Assembly (NCBI RefSeq): GCF_001008165.2
Contig: NZ_CP011452.2
Coordinates: 1,054,001 to 1,118,000, forward strand
Direction of reading: 5' to 3'
From: Croceibacterium atlanticum
GTDB lineage: Bacteria; Pseudomonadota; Alphaproteobacteria; Sphingomonadales; Sphingomonadaceae
Length of the DNA stretch: 64,000 bases
The notes beneath the pieces are model-generated. The model ran no database searches and had not been told where the DNA came from. It worked only from the letters and a program-made list of their open reading frames with translations. This document shows positions 20,730 to 30,886 of the stretch, piece by piece. The position numbers were made by a program, and so were the translations under genes. The stretch's first letter is position 1; every line of letters begins with the position of its first letter.

Positions 20730-21610
20730 CCGAACATCGCCAGTTGCAAGCGGATACGGCCCTGAACGGCGCGATCATCTTCCCGCCGCAATCACGCGCC
20801 TGCTTTGCCGCCTCCTATCCGGAAGAGCCGCATAAGTTACGGCATAATCTGCCCGAACACCCCTTGCTGGCGCTGGATGCGCTGGCCGATCTGGGTGAGA
20901 CGCTGCCGGAAAGTTCCGTCGAATATAATCGCGGCGATCTGCCAATCGGGATCGAGGGCAAGCCCGGCGCGACCGGCCTGACCATTGGCGAGACGATCCG
21001 CAACATAGCGACCAGCAATAGCTGGGCCGTGCTGAAAAATATCGAACAGTCCCCGGCCTATGCAGCCTTGCTGAAGGAATTGCTGGCAGAAATCGAACCC
21101 GATATCGTGCCCAAGACGGGACGGATGCTGACACCGCAGGGCTTCATCTTCGTCTCCAGCCCGGATGCGGTAACGCCTTATCACTTCGATCCGGAACATA
21201 ATATCCTGCTCCAGCTGGTCGGGCAGAAGGCCATGACCATTTTCCCGGCCGGCAATCCGCGCTTTGCCGATGATCGCGTGCACGAAGCCTATCACACGGG
21301 TGGCGGGCGCGAACTCAAATGGGATGATGGGCTCGGCACTGCCGGAAACACCTATCACCTTGCCCCGGGCGAAGCAGTCTATGTGCCTGTGATGGCACCG
21401 CATTTCGTGCGCAATGGCCCGGCCACATCCATTTCGCTGTCGATCACCTGGCGCAGCGAATGGAGCTATGCCGAAGCCGATGTGCGGGCGTTCAACCACT
21501 TGCTGCGCAGGATCGGCCTCAACCCGAAAGCGCCGGGCCGGTGGCCTGCAAGCAACAGGGGCAAGGCAATTACGTGGCGTATCCTGCGCAGAATTCCCGG
21601 GATTAGTTGA
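20726..21610 (+). CDS. JmjC/cupin-8-like protein
   Basis: The 294-residue protein has a double-stranded beta-helix of the JmjC/Cupin_8 type. Metal ligands visible are His153 and Asp155 in TPYHFDPEHN and a later His226 in VMAPHFVRNG, the arrangement of Fe(II)/2-oxoglutarate hydroxylases. A Lys or Arg for 2-oxoglutarate is not obvious to me. The substrate is unknown. It is coupled to the CelD-like acyltransferase (4-base overlap), suggesting sequential modification of one molecule; this is inference. Confidence 0.8.
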   Translation: MTEHRQLQADTALNGAIIFPPQSRACFAASYPEEPHKLRHNLPEHPLLALDALADLGETLPESSVEYNRGDLPIGIEGKPGATGLTIGETIRNIATSNSWAVLKNIEQSPAYAALLKELLAEIEPDIVPKTGRMLTPQGFIFVSSPDAVTPYHFDPEHNILLQLVGQKAMTIFPAGNPRFADDRVHEAYHTGGGRELKWDDGLGTAGNTYHLAPGEAVYVPVMAPHFVRNGPATSISLSITWRSEWSYAEADVRAFNHLLRRIGLNPKAPGRWPASNRGKAITWRILRRIPGIS

Positions 21611-21644
21611 CTGTAGGCGCACAGCCGCGCATTGGGCTTCTACA

Positions 21645-22550
21645 ATGGCGACCATGTCCCCGTACAAGCCCACTCCCGAGGAACTGGTGGCAGAGCTCAC
21701 CCTGTTGCTCGATCTCGAACCGCGTGGCGGCGACCGTTTCATCGGCCGCAAGAACAGGCACGGCATAGGCCGGGTCTTTGGCGGACAGGCCATCGCGCAA
21801 GCCCTCGGGGCCGCGCGGCGGACAGTGCCGCACAGCCGCCACACACATTCGCTCCACGCCTATTTCCTCCGTGGCGGCAGCGATGATCTGCCGATCGAAT
21901 TCCGGGTAAAACGGGATTTCGACGGGCGGAGCTTTTCCAACCGCCGCGTGGTCGCCAGCCAGAATGGCGAACCGATCCTGAACCTGATCACCTCTTTTCA
22001 GGAACCGCAGGTCGGGCTGGAACATCAATTTCCGCAGATGCCGGACGTTCCACAGCCGGAAGATCTGGAATCCGATGCGCTGATGCGGCAACGCGTGGCC
22101 GAACAGCTGCCGGAAGGCCATCTGCGCAACCGCATGTTGCAGGCGCGCGCGATCGATATTCGTTCGGTGGAACCGCGCGACTGGCTCAGCCCGGAAAAGG
22201 CGGAACCCATATCGCATTGCTGGTTTCGCACCGTTTCGGCCCTGCCGGACGATCCGCCCGTGCATCGCGCCGTCCTCGCCTATGCCAGCGATTTCCAGCT
22301 TCTGGCGACGGCGATCCGCCCGCATGGGCTGAGCTTTCATCTCGGCCAGATGAAGGCCGCCAGTCTCGACCATGCGCTGTGGTTTCATGGACCCTTCCGG
22401 GCGGATGACTGGCTGCTTTATGTAACGGAAAGCCCGTGGTCCGGCCTGGCCCGCGGTTTCGGACGCGGCCAGATCTTCACCCGCGATGGCCGCCTGGTGG
22501 CCAGCGTTGCGCAGGAAGGCATGATCCGGGAAGTCCCGCAAAAAGCCTGA
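21645..22550 (+). CDS. tesB: acyl-CoA thioesterase II
   Basis: TesB hydrolyses medium- and long-chain acyl-CoAs. The 301-residue product has a double hot-dog fold: the first half contains GRVFGGQAIAQALGAA and HSLHAYFLRGGS, the second HRAVLAYASDFQLL and SLDHALWFH, with the catalytic Asp in the first of these two. The start is ATG 21645 or 21654. About 230 bases of non-coding DNA follow before a terminator-like hairpin. Confidence 0.94.
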   Translation: MATMSPYKPTPEELVAELTLLLDLEPRGGDRFIGRKNRHGIGRVFGGQAIAQALGAARRTVPHSRHTHSLHAYFLRGGSDDLPIEFRVKRDFDGRSFSNRRVVASQNGEPILNLITSFQEPQVGLEHQFPQMPDVPQPEDLESDALMRQRVAEQLPEGHLRNRMLQARAIDIRSVEPRDWLSPEKAEPISHCWFRTVSALPDDPPVHRAVLAYASDFQLLATAIRPHGLSFHLGQMKAASLDHALWFHGPFRADDWLLYVTESPWSGLARGFGRGQIFTRDGRLVASVAQEGMIREVPQKA

Positions 22551-22785
22551 CGTAAACCGCTGATTCCAGAAATATACCTGCCCTTCTTCCGAGTAATTCT
22601 ACGCAGGGAAAATGCAGGAATATGAACAGGATTGGCCGCTAGAAATCGCCGTGCCTGCCGGGCGATAGGCCGCGTCTCAACCACGTGAGAGTATCATCCG
22701 GCGAGCAAGGGGATCTGCCGGCCGGGCCATCCGGCATTGACCGGCAAATTCCCGGAACATCACTCTTCCGGTGTTCCCGATGATT

Positions 22786-22838
22786 GCTGGCGGCCCTTTG
22801 CCGAACCCTTACCCTTCCGATGGGTCGCCAGCTTTTTT
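22786..22838 (+). terminator. intrinsic terminator downstream of tesB, or end of an unannotated small RNA
   Basis: Arms 22786–22796 and 22822–22832 pair over 11 bp with one G·T pair. The loop is 25 bases and six T follow. It lies 236 bases beyond the tesB stop, so it may end either the tesB transcript or a separate RNA. The rest of 22551–22844 holds no coding frame I can support. Confidence 0.6.
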
Positions 22839-22844
22839 CGCGCC

Positions 22845-24788
22845 CTATCCGCTGGTGTGATAGAAATCGTATATCTTCTGCGCCACGCCTTCGCTGATGC
22901 CGGGCGCGCGTTTCAGATCATCCAGCGCGGCCGCGCGCACTTTCCCGGCCGTGCCGAAATGCAGCAGCAGTGCACGTTTGCGCGAAGGGCCGATGCCGGG
23001 GATCTCGTCCAGCGGAGATGCGGAAATGGCACGGCTGCGTTTCTGCCGATGCGCACCGATGACATAGCGGTGCGATTCGTCCCGCAAACGCTGGAGATAG
23101 AACAGGACCGGCGAATTCACCGGCAGTGTCTTTTCCCTGCCATCCGGGAAATGGAAGATTTCCCGCCCTTCACGCCCATGATGCGGGCCCTTTGCAATGG
23201 CGATCAGCGGAACATCCTCGATCCCCAGTTCCTCCAGCGTATCGCGCACGGAAGACATCTGCCCCTTCCCGCCATCGATCAGGACAAGGTCGGGCCACAA
23301 GCCGCCATCGCGATCCGGATCTTCCTCCAGCGCGCGGCAGAAACGGCGGTGCATCACTTCGCGCATCATGCCGAAATCGTCATTGGACTGCGCCGACTTG
23401 ATGTTGAACTTGCGATAATGGTTTTTCAGGAAGCCTTCCGGTCCCGCCACCACCATCGCGCCCACTGCCTTGGCGCCCTGGATATGGCTGTTATCGTAAA
23501 TCTCGATCCGCGCCGGCACTTCGGGCAGTTCCAGGAACTCGGTCAGTTCCCGCATGATCTTTGCCTGAGTGCCGCTTTCTGCCAGCCTGCGATCCAGCGC
23601 TTCCACCGCATTGCGTTTGGCCTGTTCCATCAACCGGCGGCGATCGCCGCGCTGGGGCACGCTGATTTCGACCTTGTGGCCCGCACTTTCCGCCAGGGCG
23701 ACTTCCAGCAATTCCCGTTCCGGCAAATCGCGATCGACCAATATGGTGCGCGGTGGCGGTACTTCCTCGTAGAATTGCATCAATACGCGGGACAGAACCT
23801 CATCCTTGTCGATATCCTGCGTGTGGCTGGGGAAGAAGGCCCGGTGCCCCCAGTTCTGCCCGCCACGCACGAAGAAGCCCTGAATGCCGATATGCCCGCC
23901 CTTGGCGGCCAGCGCGAAGACATCGGCATCGCCAACGCCGCCCGCATTGATACCCTGGCTTCCCTGGATGAAAGTGGCAGCGCGCAGCCGGTCGCGCAGC
24001 ATCGCCGCCCGCTCGAAATCGAGCGCTTCGGCAGCTTCCTTCATCTGCTCCTCGATCTTTTTCTGCACCGCGCCGGACCGGCCGCCGAGGAAATCCTTCG
24101 CTTCACGGATCAGTTCGGCATAGCCTTCCCGGTCGATGCGGCCCACGCATGGGGCCGAACACCGTTTGATCTGATAAAGCAGGCAGGGCCGATCGCGCCG
24201 GCTGAAAAAACTGTCTGTACAAGACCTTAGGAGAAACAGCTTTTGCAGCGCGTTAATCGTGGTGTTGACTGAACCCGCGCTGGCGAAAGGCCCGTAATAG
24301 CTGCCCTTGGCCTTGCGCGCGCCGCGATGTTTCATGATCCGCGGGAAGTCATGCCCTTCGCGCAACAGGATGAAAGGGAAGCTCTTATCATCGCGCAGCA
24401 ACACATTGTAAGGCGGGCGAAATCTCTTGATCAGCTGCGCTTCCAGCAGCAACGCTTCGGCCTCTGACCCCGTCGTCACGATCTCCATGCCGCGCGTCTG
24501 GCTGACCATCCGTTGCAAGCGGATCGGCAGGCGTTCGACCTGGGTATAGTTGGAAACGCGGTTTTTCAGTGCCCGTGCCTTGCCGACATACAGCACATCG
24601 CCTCGCGCATCCGTCATGCGATAGACGCCGGGTTGCGGCCGCAACGACTTCACGACGTCACGGATCGCCATGACGCCCGCCTCGATATCCGGCTGGGCAT
24701 CGCCGCGCAGCGTATTGGACGCCCGCTCCTCGTTAAAGCGTTCGGCGCCCTTGGGGTGGCTTGGGGTTCCGGCGGGGGTGCGGCTCAT
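22845..24788 (-). CDS. uvrC: excinuclease ABC subunit C
   Basis: UvrC makes both incisions in nucleotide excision repair. The 647-residue protein has an N-terminal GIY-YIG domain (GVYRMTDARGDVLYVGKA), the Cys-rich segment CLLYQIKRCSAPCVG, a UVR helix pair (AAEALDFERAAMLRDRL), an RNase H-like endonuclease domain beginning IEIYDNSH, and C-terminal helix–hairpin–helix motifs (IPGIGPSRKRALL). ATG at 24788 gives the usual length plus a ~50-residue polar N-terminal extension. Confidence 0.96.
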   Translation of the reverse strand: MSRTPAGTPSHPKGAERFNEERASNTLRGDAQPDIEAGVMAIRDVVKSLRPQPGVYRMTDARGDVLYVGKARALKNRVSNYTQVERLPIRLQRMVSQTRGMEIVTTGSEAEALLLEAQLIKRFRPPYNVLLRDDKSFPFILLREGHDFPRIMKHRGARKAKGSYYGPFASAGSVNTTINALQKLFLLRSCTDSFFSRRDRPCLLYQIKRCSAPCVGRIDREGYAELIREAKDFLGGRSGAVQKKIEEQMKEAAEALDFERAAMLRDRLRAATFIQGSQGINAGGVGDADVFALAAKGGHIGIQGFFVRGGQNWGHRAFFPSHTQDIDKDEVLSRVLMQFYEEVPPPRTILVDRDLPERELLEVALAESAGHKVEISVPQRGDRRRLMEQAKRNAVEALDRRLAESGTQAKIMRELTEFLELPEVPARIEIYDNSHIQGAKAVGAMVVAGPEGFLKNHYRKFNIKSAQSNDDFGMMREVMHRRFCRALEEDPDRDGGLWPDLVLIDGGKGQMSSVRDTLEELGIEDVPLIAIAKGPHHGREGREIFHFPDGREKTLPVNSPVLFYLQRLRDESHRYVIGAHRQKRSRAISASPLDEIPGIGPSRKRALLLHFGTAGKVRAAALDDLKRAPGISEGVAQKIYDFYHTSG

Positions 24789-24880
24789 GCCGGTCAGATA
24801 GGCGGCGCGGGCGCGTCTGAAAAGCGCCACGCCTATTCGCCCTTGGCCCGGGCCGCATCAGGCACTACCGCGCTGGTCCA

Positions 24881-26053
24881 ATGTCCGAATTTGATGCGAT
24901 TATCCTCGGCGGCGGCGCGGCCGGCCTGATGTGTGCCCTTACCGCCGGCCAGCGCGGCCGGCGCATACTTGTGCTGGAACGGGCGGATCAAGTCGGCAAG
25001 AAGATCCTGATCTCGGGCGGCGGACGGTGCAATTTCACCAATATCCATACCGCGCCGGACCGCTATCTCTCGGCCAATCCGCATTTCGTGAAATCAGCGC
25101 TCAGCCGTTACACGGCGCGCGATTTTCTCGATCTCGTCGAACGGCATGGCATTGCCTGGCATGAAAAGACGCTGGGGCAATTATTCTGCGATGGGTCGGC
25201 CCGGCAGATCGTGGATCTTCTGCTCGATGAATGCGCGCAGGGCGATGTGCAGATCCGCTGCGGAGAAGACATAACGGCAGTGGACCATGCCGATGGGCGC
25301 TTTGCCGTGCGGACGCAGACCGGCAGCTGGTCCGCGCCAGCGCTGGTGATTGCGACGGGCGGTCCCTCCATCCCGAAGATGGGCGCCACCGGCTTCGCCT
25401 ATGATCTCGCACGGCAATTCGGCCTGAAAGTGGTGGAGCCGCGCCCAGCCCTGGTTCCACTGACACTTGGCGGAGAGGACGTGCTGTTCCGCGAATTGTC
25501 CGGCGTTTCAACCGAAGTGATCGCGCAAGCGGGCAGGAATGCCTTTCGCGAGGCCGCATTGTTCACCCATCGCGGCCTGTCAGGCCCCGCGATCCTGCAA
25601 ATATCTTCCTATTGGCGGCCCGGCGATCCCGTCTTCATCCGTTTCCTGCCGGATCAACCAGATGGCTGGTTGCCCGAGGCAAAACGCGCCAATCCCCGCG
25701 CCAGCATCAAATCCCTGTTGTCCCACGCCCTGCCGGAACGGCTGGCGACTGCGCTGGCCGAAAGGATCGGCCTGCAGGGCGATATCGGCAATCTGCCGGA
25801 CAAGGCGCTGATCGCTGCCGAAAACCGGCTGGCGAAATGGGAATTCCATCCCAATGGCAGCGAAGGCTACGCCAAGGCGGAAGTGACCGTGGGGGGAATA
25901 TCCACCGCGGAACTCTCTTCCAAAACGATGGAAGCCCGCAAGATCCCGGGTCTTTACGCCATTGGCGAGGCGGTGGACGTCACCGGCTGGCTGGGCGGAT
26001 ATAATTTCCAGTGGGCCTGGGCGAGCGGCGCGGCCGCCGGGTCAGCCATCTGA
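24881..26053 (+). CDS. HI0933/YhiN-family flavoprotein (NAD(P)/FAD-dependent oxidoreductase)
   Basis: The 390-residue flavoprotein has the N-terminal dinucleotide-binding motif ILGGGAAGLMCAL, the family signature GKKILISGGGRCNFTN, and the C-terminal FAD segment EAVDVTGWLGGYNFQWAWASG. Relatives include BaiN-type proteins; the physiological substrate of this branch is not established. It converges on the TonB-dependent receptor gene with 19 bases between stops. Confidence 0.9.
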   Translation: MSEFDAIILGGGAAGLMCALTAGQRGRRILVLERADQVGKKILISGGGRCNFTNIHTAPDRYLSANPHFVKSALSRYTARDFLDLVERHGIAWHEKTLGQLFCDGSARQIVDLLLDECAQGDVQIRCGEDITAVDHADGRFAVRTQTGSWSAPALVIATGGPSIPKMGATGFAYDLARQFGLKVVEPRPALVPLTLGGEDVLFRELSGVSTEVIAQAGRNAFREAALFTHRGLSGPAILQISSYWRPGDPVFIRFLPDQPDGWLPEAKRANPRASIKSLLSHALPERLATALAERIGLQGDIGNLPDKALIAAENRLAKWEFHPNGSEGYAKAEVTVGGISTAELSSKTMEARKIPGLYAIGEAVDVTGWLGGYNFQWAWASGAAAGSAI

Positions 26054-26072
26054 CCGGCGGCCGCGCGCTGGA

Positions 26073-28850
26073 TCAGAACAGCTTGCGGAATTCGATCTCG
26101 AAACTGCGCCCGATCGGATCGACCAGATAGGGTTGATAACGGATCGGCGTTGCGCCGCTGGCATCGGTGACCGTCTGCCGCGCGTCGAAGATATTTTCGA
26201 CATCGAAGCTGATGCGGACATTGTCCAGGAACGGAACCTTGCTCACCAGCTTTTCACGCTGGCTGAGATCCACGAAGAAACGGATATCCAGCGTCGCATA
26301 ATCATCGAAGAACAGGTTGGTGCTTCCCGCCTGCCCGCTGCCATCTATGCGTGAAGAGCCGGTATATTGGCCGCTGATGAAAGTGCCATATCCGCGGTAG
26401 AACATGCCGAGACGCATGCTGGCGGTATCGCGCGGCTGACCGCCGCCCGACAAGGCGCCGCCATCAAGCAGATCGATCACGGGGCCGCCATCGGCCACCA
26501 GCGTCCGGTTCTTCAACTCGCGCGTATATTGCAGGTTGAGGAACCAGCGCCCCGCGCCGCCCGGTCCACCCGGAGGGCCAAAGCCCGGCGCGCCGCCACC
26601 ATTGCCGCCAGAACGGCCCTGCGGGCCGCCAGCCGGAGGGCCATCGGAAGAACAGATCCGCTGGCGCATCTGCTCCGCCTGTTCAGGTGTGACCTCCCCA
26701 TTCTGCTGCATCCGCTGAAGCATCATCGGCGGCAGGGTGATTTCCTGCCCGTCAGGCCCGGTAACGCTTTCCCCGCGAGCAAGGCGGAGCGCCACATCCT
26801 GCCCGTTATCCCCACACAGCAATTGCCGCATCGCCTGGAAACGCGCGGGATCGAAATCGCCGCCGCCCCGGGCACCGCCGGCCGGTGGGCCGCCGCGATC
26901 GCCACCAGGACGTCCGCCGAAACCGCCCGACGGGCCGCCCCGTGGCTCGTCCGCCGAGCCGATCTGACCGGAGAGGTTCAGGCCGAATTGCAGCCGTTCA
27001 ACATCCTGTTCCGCGAATGTGACCGGACGCTGATCGAGCTGGATCAGGCGGCCGCTGGCGTCACGCGTCACGCGATCGGGAAAGGCCGCTTCGATCGCCG
27101 GCGTCAGGACCGGGAAGCCGGTGGCGACATCGGTCGAATGGTTGCGAATATAATCGACGGAGAAGTTCGCCCGGTCGAGGATCGGCAGTTCCCAGACCGC
27201 GCCGATTTTCCAGTCGCTCTGGTTCTGGGCAGGCAGGAAGGGATTGCCCCCGGTAATCACCGTCGCCTGCACTGTCTCGTTCCACGAAAGGTCGAAGACA
27301 GAGACATTGGGCGTTTCGATTTCCGGATTGCCCAATTGCGCCAGGCTGGGTGCGCTGTCGCGATTGATATAGGTTGCGTTGACCGTCAGCGTGTCTGTCA
27401 GCCCCCAGGTGACGCCCAGAGACCAGTCATACAAGGTGCCGAAATCGGACAGGTGATCCATCCCGGCGGCCGCGTTCAGGCTGATATCGCCCACCGCGCC
27501 CAGAACATCGTCGCGCCGGCTGGTAATCGGGATGCCGACATTGATGCCCGTCGTCAGATCACCGCGGGTAAGCTGGGTGGAAAGGCCCGGATTGCGCGTG
27601 TCATCGCTGGTGATGCGGTTCCAGTCGAACCCTGCATCCAGCGTTACGCTGACATCGCCCGCAGGCAGGTAAATCGGCATGCCGGTGGCGGTAATCAGCG
27701 CCGCGGCCGTGTCCGTCTTGGTCAGCGCGCGTTCAACGCCCGCTTCGGCAAACGGGCCGAGATCGGCATCGAGAGGCAGCGTACCGGCTGCCGCATCGTC
27801 CTGTAGTGAAGTCAGGTCGAGCCGGCGCGAGATCAGGCTGCGCGAAGTGGAATGGCTGCCATCCAGCGTGCCCGTCACCTGCCAGTCGCCCAGGTTCATG
27901 TTGAGCGTGCTGCCGATTGAATATGTCTCGCTGCGACTGTCCACCGTGAGCGGATCGGCAGCATTGACCGTGCGGAAGACGGAAGCGCCGCCAGGGTCAG
28001 TCAGAACAACCGAATCCAGCCCTTGCAGAGTGAGGTTGTCGCTGCGTTCGAAACTGCCGTTGACGCTCAGCGAATCGCCGACATCGTTGAGCTTGGTCGT
28101 CCAGTTAAGCGTCGCTTCAAAGCCGGCGGAATCGCCAACGAGGCTGCGATAGCGGGCCGGATCGGGATCGCCCGGCAGAGTGGGCGCATTGGCCTGCACC
28201 AGGTCACGCTCCGCCTCGGTCAGCAGGCTGGAATTTTCCCAGGAGAGATTCAGGTTCAGCCGCGACGGCCCGTCGATCCGAAGATAGGTGCCTTCCACCT
28301 CCTGCGTGGAATAGCCGCCTTCCCAGGGCTGGCCATATTCAGCCTCGATCTCGCGGCTGGAGAAGCTGTCTTTCAGAATGAAATTAACGACGCGCTGATC
28401 GGGAGAATAGCCGTAACGCTGGGCCACTTCCTCGGGAAAGACCTCGACCTTCTGGATCGCTTCCGGCGGATAGCTGCGCATCTCGCGGAAAGAGGAGACG
28501 CGCATCCCGTTTACCAGGATTACCGGACGGCCGCCGCTGCCCCGGCCGCGTGAGGAACCGACCTGCGGACCGAGCGCTTCCAGCAATTCCTGGATCGAAC
28601 CGGCGCCATAGGCGGCAATATCTTCTTCCCCCAGCTCCAGAAGCGGGGGTTGCGGCGCATCAACCGTGCCGGTCAGCCGTTCGGCAATGACCAGAATCTC
28701 GTCACCGGTGGTTTCCGGCTCGGCGGGCGTGGCGCTATCGGGCGTGACCGTTTCCTGCTGCGCGGTATCCTCGGCAGCGGCGGCGGGGCTGGCAGCGAAA
28801 AAGATGGCGAGCGAAAGTGCGGTCAGGCTCGTACACGGGGTCAGACGCAA
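26073..28850 (-). CDS. TonB-dependent outer-membrane receptor with Gly/Pro-rich insert (TTG start)
   Basis: This outer-membrane receptor takes up an unknown ligand using TonB energy. The start is placed at TTG 28850, preceded by AAGGA, because that gives a clean signal peptide ([19 protein letters not shown]…AAA). The 925-residue protein has a TonB-box-like [10 protein letters not shown] and a plug with [15 protein letters not shown]. The barrel ends in KLF. Residues ~633–773 form an insert: two Gly/Pro/Arg-rich tracts flank a short folded-looking segment with Cys679 and Cys733. Such an insert is not part of a standard barrel and probably protrudes from the surface. Confidence 0.87.
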   Translation of the reverse strand: MRLTPCTSLTALSLAIFFAASPAAAAEDTAQQETVTPDSATPAEPETTGDEILVIAERLTGTVDAPQPPLLELGEEDIAAYGAGSIQELLEALGPQVGSSRGRGSGGRPVILVNGMRVSSFREMRSYPPEAIQKVEVFPEEVAQRYGYSPDQRVVNFILKDSFSSREIEAEYGQPWEGGYSTQEVEGTYLRIDGPSRLNLNLSWENSSLLTEAERDLVQANAPTLPGDPDPARYRSLVGDSAGFEATLNWTTKLNDVGDSLSVNGSFERSDNLTLQGLDSVVLTDPGGASVFRTVNAADPLTVDSRSETYSIGSTLNMNLGDWQVTGTLDGSHSTSRSLISRRLDLTSLQDDAAAGTLPLDADLGPFAEAGVERALTKTDTAAALITATGMPIYLPAGDVSVTLDAGFDWNRITSDDTRNPGLSTQLTRGDLTTGINVGIPITSRRDDVLGAVGDISLNAAAGMDHLSDFGTLYDWSLGVTWGLTDTLTVNATYINRDSAPSLAQLGNPEIETPNVSVFDLSWNETVQATVITGGNPFLPAQNQSDWKIGAVWELPILDRANFSVDYIRNHSTDVATGFPVLTPAIEAAFPDRVTRDASGRLIQLDQRPVTFAEQDVERLQFGLNLSGQIGSADEPRGGPSGGFGGRPGGDRGGPPAGGARGGGDFDPARFQAMRQLLCGDNGQDVALRLARGESVTGPDGQEITLPPMMLQRMQQNGEVTPEQAEQMRQRICSSDGPPAGGPQGRSGGNGGGAPGFGPPGGPGGAGRWFLNLQYTRELKNRTLVADGGPVIDLLDGGALSGGGQPRDTASMRLGMFYRGYGTFISGQYTGSSRIDGSGQAGSTNLFFDDYATLDIRFFVDLSQREKLVSKVPFLDNVRISFDVENIFDARQTVTDASGATPIRYQPYLVDPIGRSFEIEFRKLF

Positions 28851-29066
28851 ATCTATGTTTCCTTGATGGTATTCGATCCAGCCCCCGCAACGGCGCCTAT
28901 TGCTGCGGTGCGGAATTCTCGCAAGGCTTCTCGGGTAATAAAGTGTCGCAATTGTAACGCTGCGCAGATTCAATTGCCGGGGTTGCCGGGCAGGCTTCCC
29001 TTTTTCCGAGTCGGGGGCTATGGCGCGCGGCCAACAGCAACTGCAAAATACGGATACAGGGACTTA

Positions 29067-29312
29067 ATGGCTAAAGAAGAACTCCTCGAGATGCGCGGCA
29101 AGGTGGTGGAATTGCTGCCGAACGCGATGTTCCGGGTGGAGCTCGAAAATGGCCATGAAGTGCTCGGCCACACTGCCGGGCGTATGCGCAAGAACCGCAT
29201 CCGCGTGCTGGTAGGAGACGAAGTTCTCTGCGAACTCACTCCTTACGATCTGACCAAGGCGCGCATCACCTATCGCTTCATGCCCGGCCGGGGCGGCCCG
29301 GGGCCATCCTGA
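29067..29312 (+). CDS. infA: translation initiation factor IF-1
   Basis: IF-1 binds the ribosomal A site during initiation. The 81-residue protein is an S1-like OB fold: [19 protein letters not shown], then [15 protein letters not shown] and [18 protein letters not shown] nine-residue glycine-rich tail makes it longer than the usual 72. It heads the run infA–maf–RNase E/G–yacG–tRNA-Phe. Confidence 0.97.
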   Translation: MAKEELLEMRGKVVELLPNAMFRVELENGHEVLGHTAGRMRKNRIRVLVGDEVLCELTPYDLTKARITYRFMPGRGGPGPS

Positions 29313-29334
29313 TCAAGCGGGCGTGACAGCGCCC

Positions 29335-29919
29335 ATGGAAAACGGTGCGCAGCAGGCGCTCACCCTCGCTTCGGCCAGTCCACGGCGGCGTGAATTGCTC
29401 GCCCGGATCGGGATCGAACCCGCGCGCATAGCACCTGCCGATATTGACGAGACGCCGCACAAGGCTGAATTGCCGCGCGTCTATGCCCAGCGCATGGCGC
29501 GGGAAAAGGCGTTGGCCGCCGCCGACCCTTCAGCCCATGTACTCGCCGGAGACACGGCAGTGGCCGTAGGGCGCCGGATCCTGCCCAAGGCGGAGGACGA
29601 GGAAACGGCGAGGCAATGCCTGCGGCTGATGTCCGGCCGCCGCCACCGCGTGTTCTCTTCCATCGCCCTGCTCGCCCCTGACGGGACCCTGCGCGAAAGA
29701 TTGAGCGAGACGCAGGTGCGCTTCAAACGCCTCTCTGACGAGGAAATCGCGGCCTATATCGAGAGCGGTGAATGGCATGGCAAAGCCGGCGGATATGCGA
29801 TCCAGGGCCGTGCTGAAGGCCTGATCGCGTGGATTTCCGGCAGCCATTCGGGCGTGGTCGGCCTGCCTCTGTTCGAAACCCGTGCCTTGCTCCGATCCGC
29901 GGGTTTTCCCATTGGCTGA
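29335..29919 (+). CDS. maf: Maf-like nucleotide pyrophosphatase
   Basis: Maf/YhdE/YceF proteins hydrolyse non-canonical or modified nucleoside triphosphates. The ~194-residue product has the opening LASASPRRRELLARIGI, the catalytic LAGDTAVAVGRRIL, and GYAIQGRAEGLIAWISGS. ATG 29335 is preferred; GTG 29323 would add four residues. The end overlaps the probable TTG start of the RNase gene. Confidence 0.92.
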   Translation: MENGAQQALTLASASPRRRELLARIGIEPARIAPADIDETPHKAELPRVYAQRMAREKALAAADPSAHVLAGDTAVAVGRRILPKAEDEETARQCLRLMSGRRHRVFSSIALLAPDGTLRERLSETQVRFKRLSDEEIAAYIESGEWHGKAGGYAIQGRAEGLIAWISGSHSGVVGLPLFETRALLRSAGFPIG

Positions 29920-30886
29920 ATGGCTTGTCGAGGACGGGATTGCCGAAGAACGCGCGATCCTGCTCCACAATGACGAGATTCTCGCGGCCCGGATAGAATG
30001 GCCCGGCTGCCTGAAAGCAGGCCAGGTGGAAGATGCCGTTCTGCTATCCCGGCGTGCCCAATCCTCTCGCGGCACCGCCCGTTTCGCCAATGGCGAGGAG
30101 GCGCTGGTCAGCCGCCTGCCGGGCTCCGCCCGCGAAGGCGCGCCAATCCGTCTGGAAGTCACTCGTGCGGCAATCGGGGAGAGCGGGCGATTCAAACTCG
30201 CCCAGGCGCGCCCGACCACGCTCGACCCCAGCCCTGCCCCGTCACTGGCGGAGCAATTGCGGCGGCAGGATCTGCCGGTCCGCACCGTGCGCCAGTTCCC
30301 CGGCAATGATTGGGATGAACTCGTGGGCGAAGCATTGGCAGGAGAAGTGGCTTTCCCGGGCGGATCGCTGCTGTTCAGCCCCACCCCGGCCATGCTTCTG
30401 GTCGATATTGACGGCCACCTTCCACCGCGCGAGCTGGCGATTGCCGCCATCGCGCCCCTCGCCCGCAGCCTGCGGCGTTTCGATGTGGGGGGATCGGTCG
30501 GCGTGGATTTTCCGACTCTCTCCGCCAAGGAAGATCGCCGCGCTGTCGATGCTGAACTTGGCAGCGCCCTGGCCGACTGGCCGCATGAACGCACCGCCAT
30601 GAACGGTTTCGGCTTCGTCCAGCTTGTCGCCCGGCTGGAGCGGCCATCCATCCTGCAATTGGCCCGTTTCCGGCGAAAATCCCTTGCCGTGCGCCAATTG
30701 TTGCGCCGCGCCGAAAGGCTGGAAGGTGCAGGCCTTGTTGAATTGCGCGGCCATCCGGCTCTGGAAGCTTATCTCAAGCCGGAATGGCTGCAAGAACTTG
30801 CCCGGCGCACAGGGCGGGAGATCCGCTGGCACGCCGATCCGGGGCTTGCCATCGAAGCGCCCCATTCCCAGCTTGTAACGCCATGA
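29912..30886 (+). CDS. short RNase E/G-family ribonuclease (TTG start)
   Basis: The ~324-residue protein aligns with the catalytic core region of RNase E/G: GGSLLFSPTPAMLLVDIDG and GGSVGVDFPTL hold the two Asp-containing strands. It lacks the Zn-link Cys pair and most of the S1 portion of full-length RNase E (~500 residues). The opening AEWLVEDGIAEERAILL follows TTG 29912, which overlaps the maf stop; GTG 29882 is the alternative. The yacG start overlaps its stop. A role in RNA turnover is inferred. Confidence 0.83.
   Translation: MAEWLVEDGIAEERAILLHNDEILAARIEWPGCLKAGQVEDAVLLSRRAQSSRGTARFANGEEALVSRLPGSAREGAPIRLEVTRAAIGESGRFKLAQARPTTLDPSPAPSLAEQLRRQDLPVRTVRQFPGNDWDELVGEALAGEVAFPGGSLLFSPTPAMLLVDIDGHLPPRELAIAAIAPLARSLRRFDVGGSVGVDFPTLSAKEDRRAVDAELGSALADWPHERTAMNGFGFVQLVARLERPSILQLARFRRKSLAVRQLLRRAERLEGAGLVELRGHPALEAYLKPEWLQELARRTGREIRWHADPGLAIEAPHSQLVTP

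Noticed and set aside
26367-27806. Long plus-strand open frame inside the TonB-dependent receptor
   Set aside because: Composition artefact of the receptor; no start site or domain evidence.
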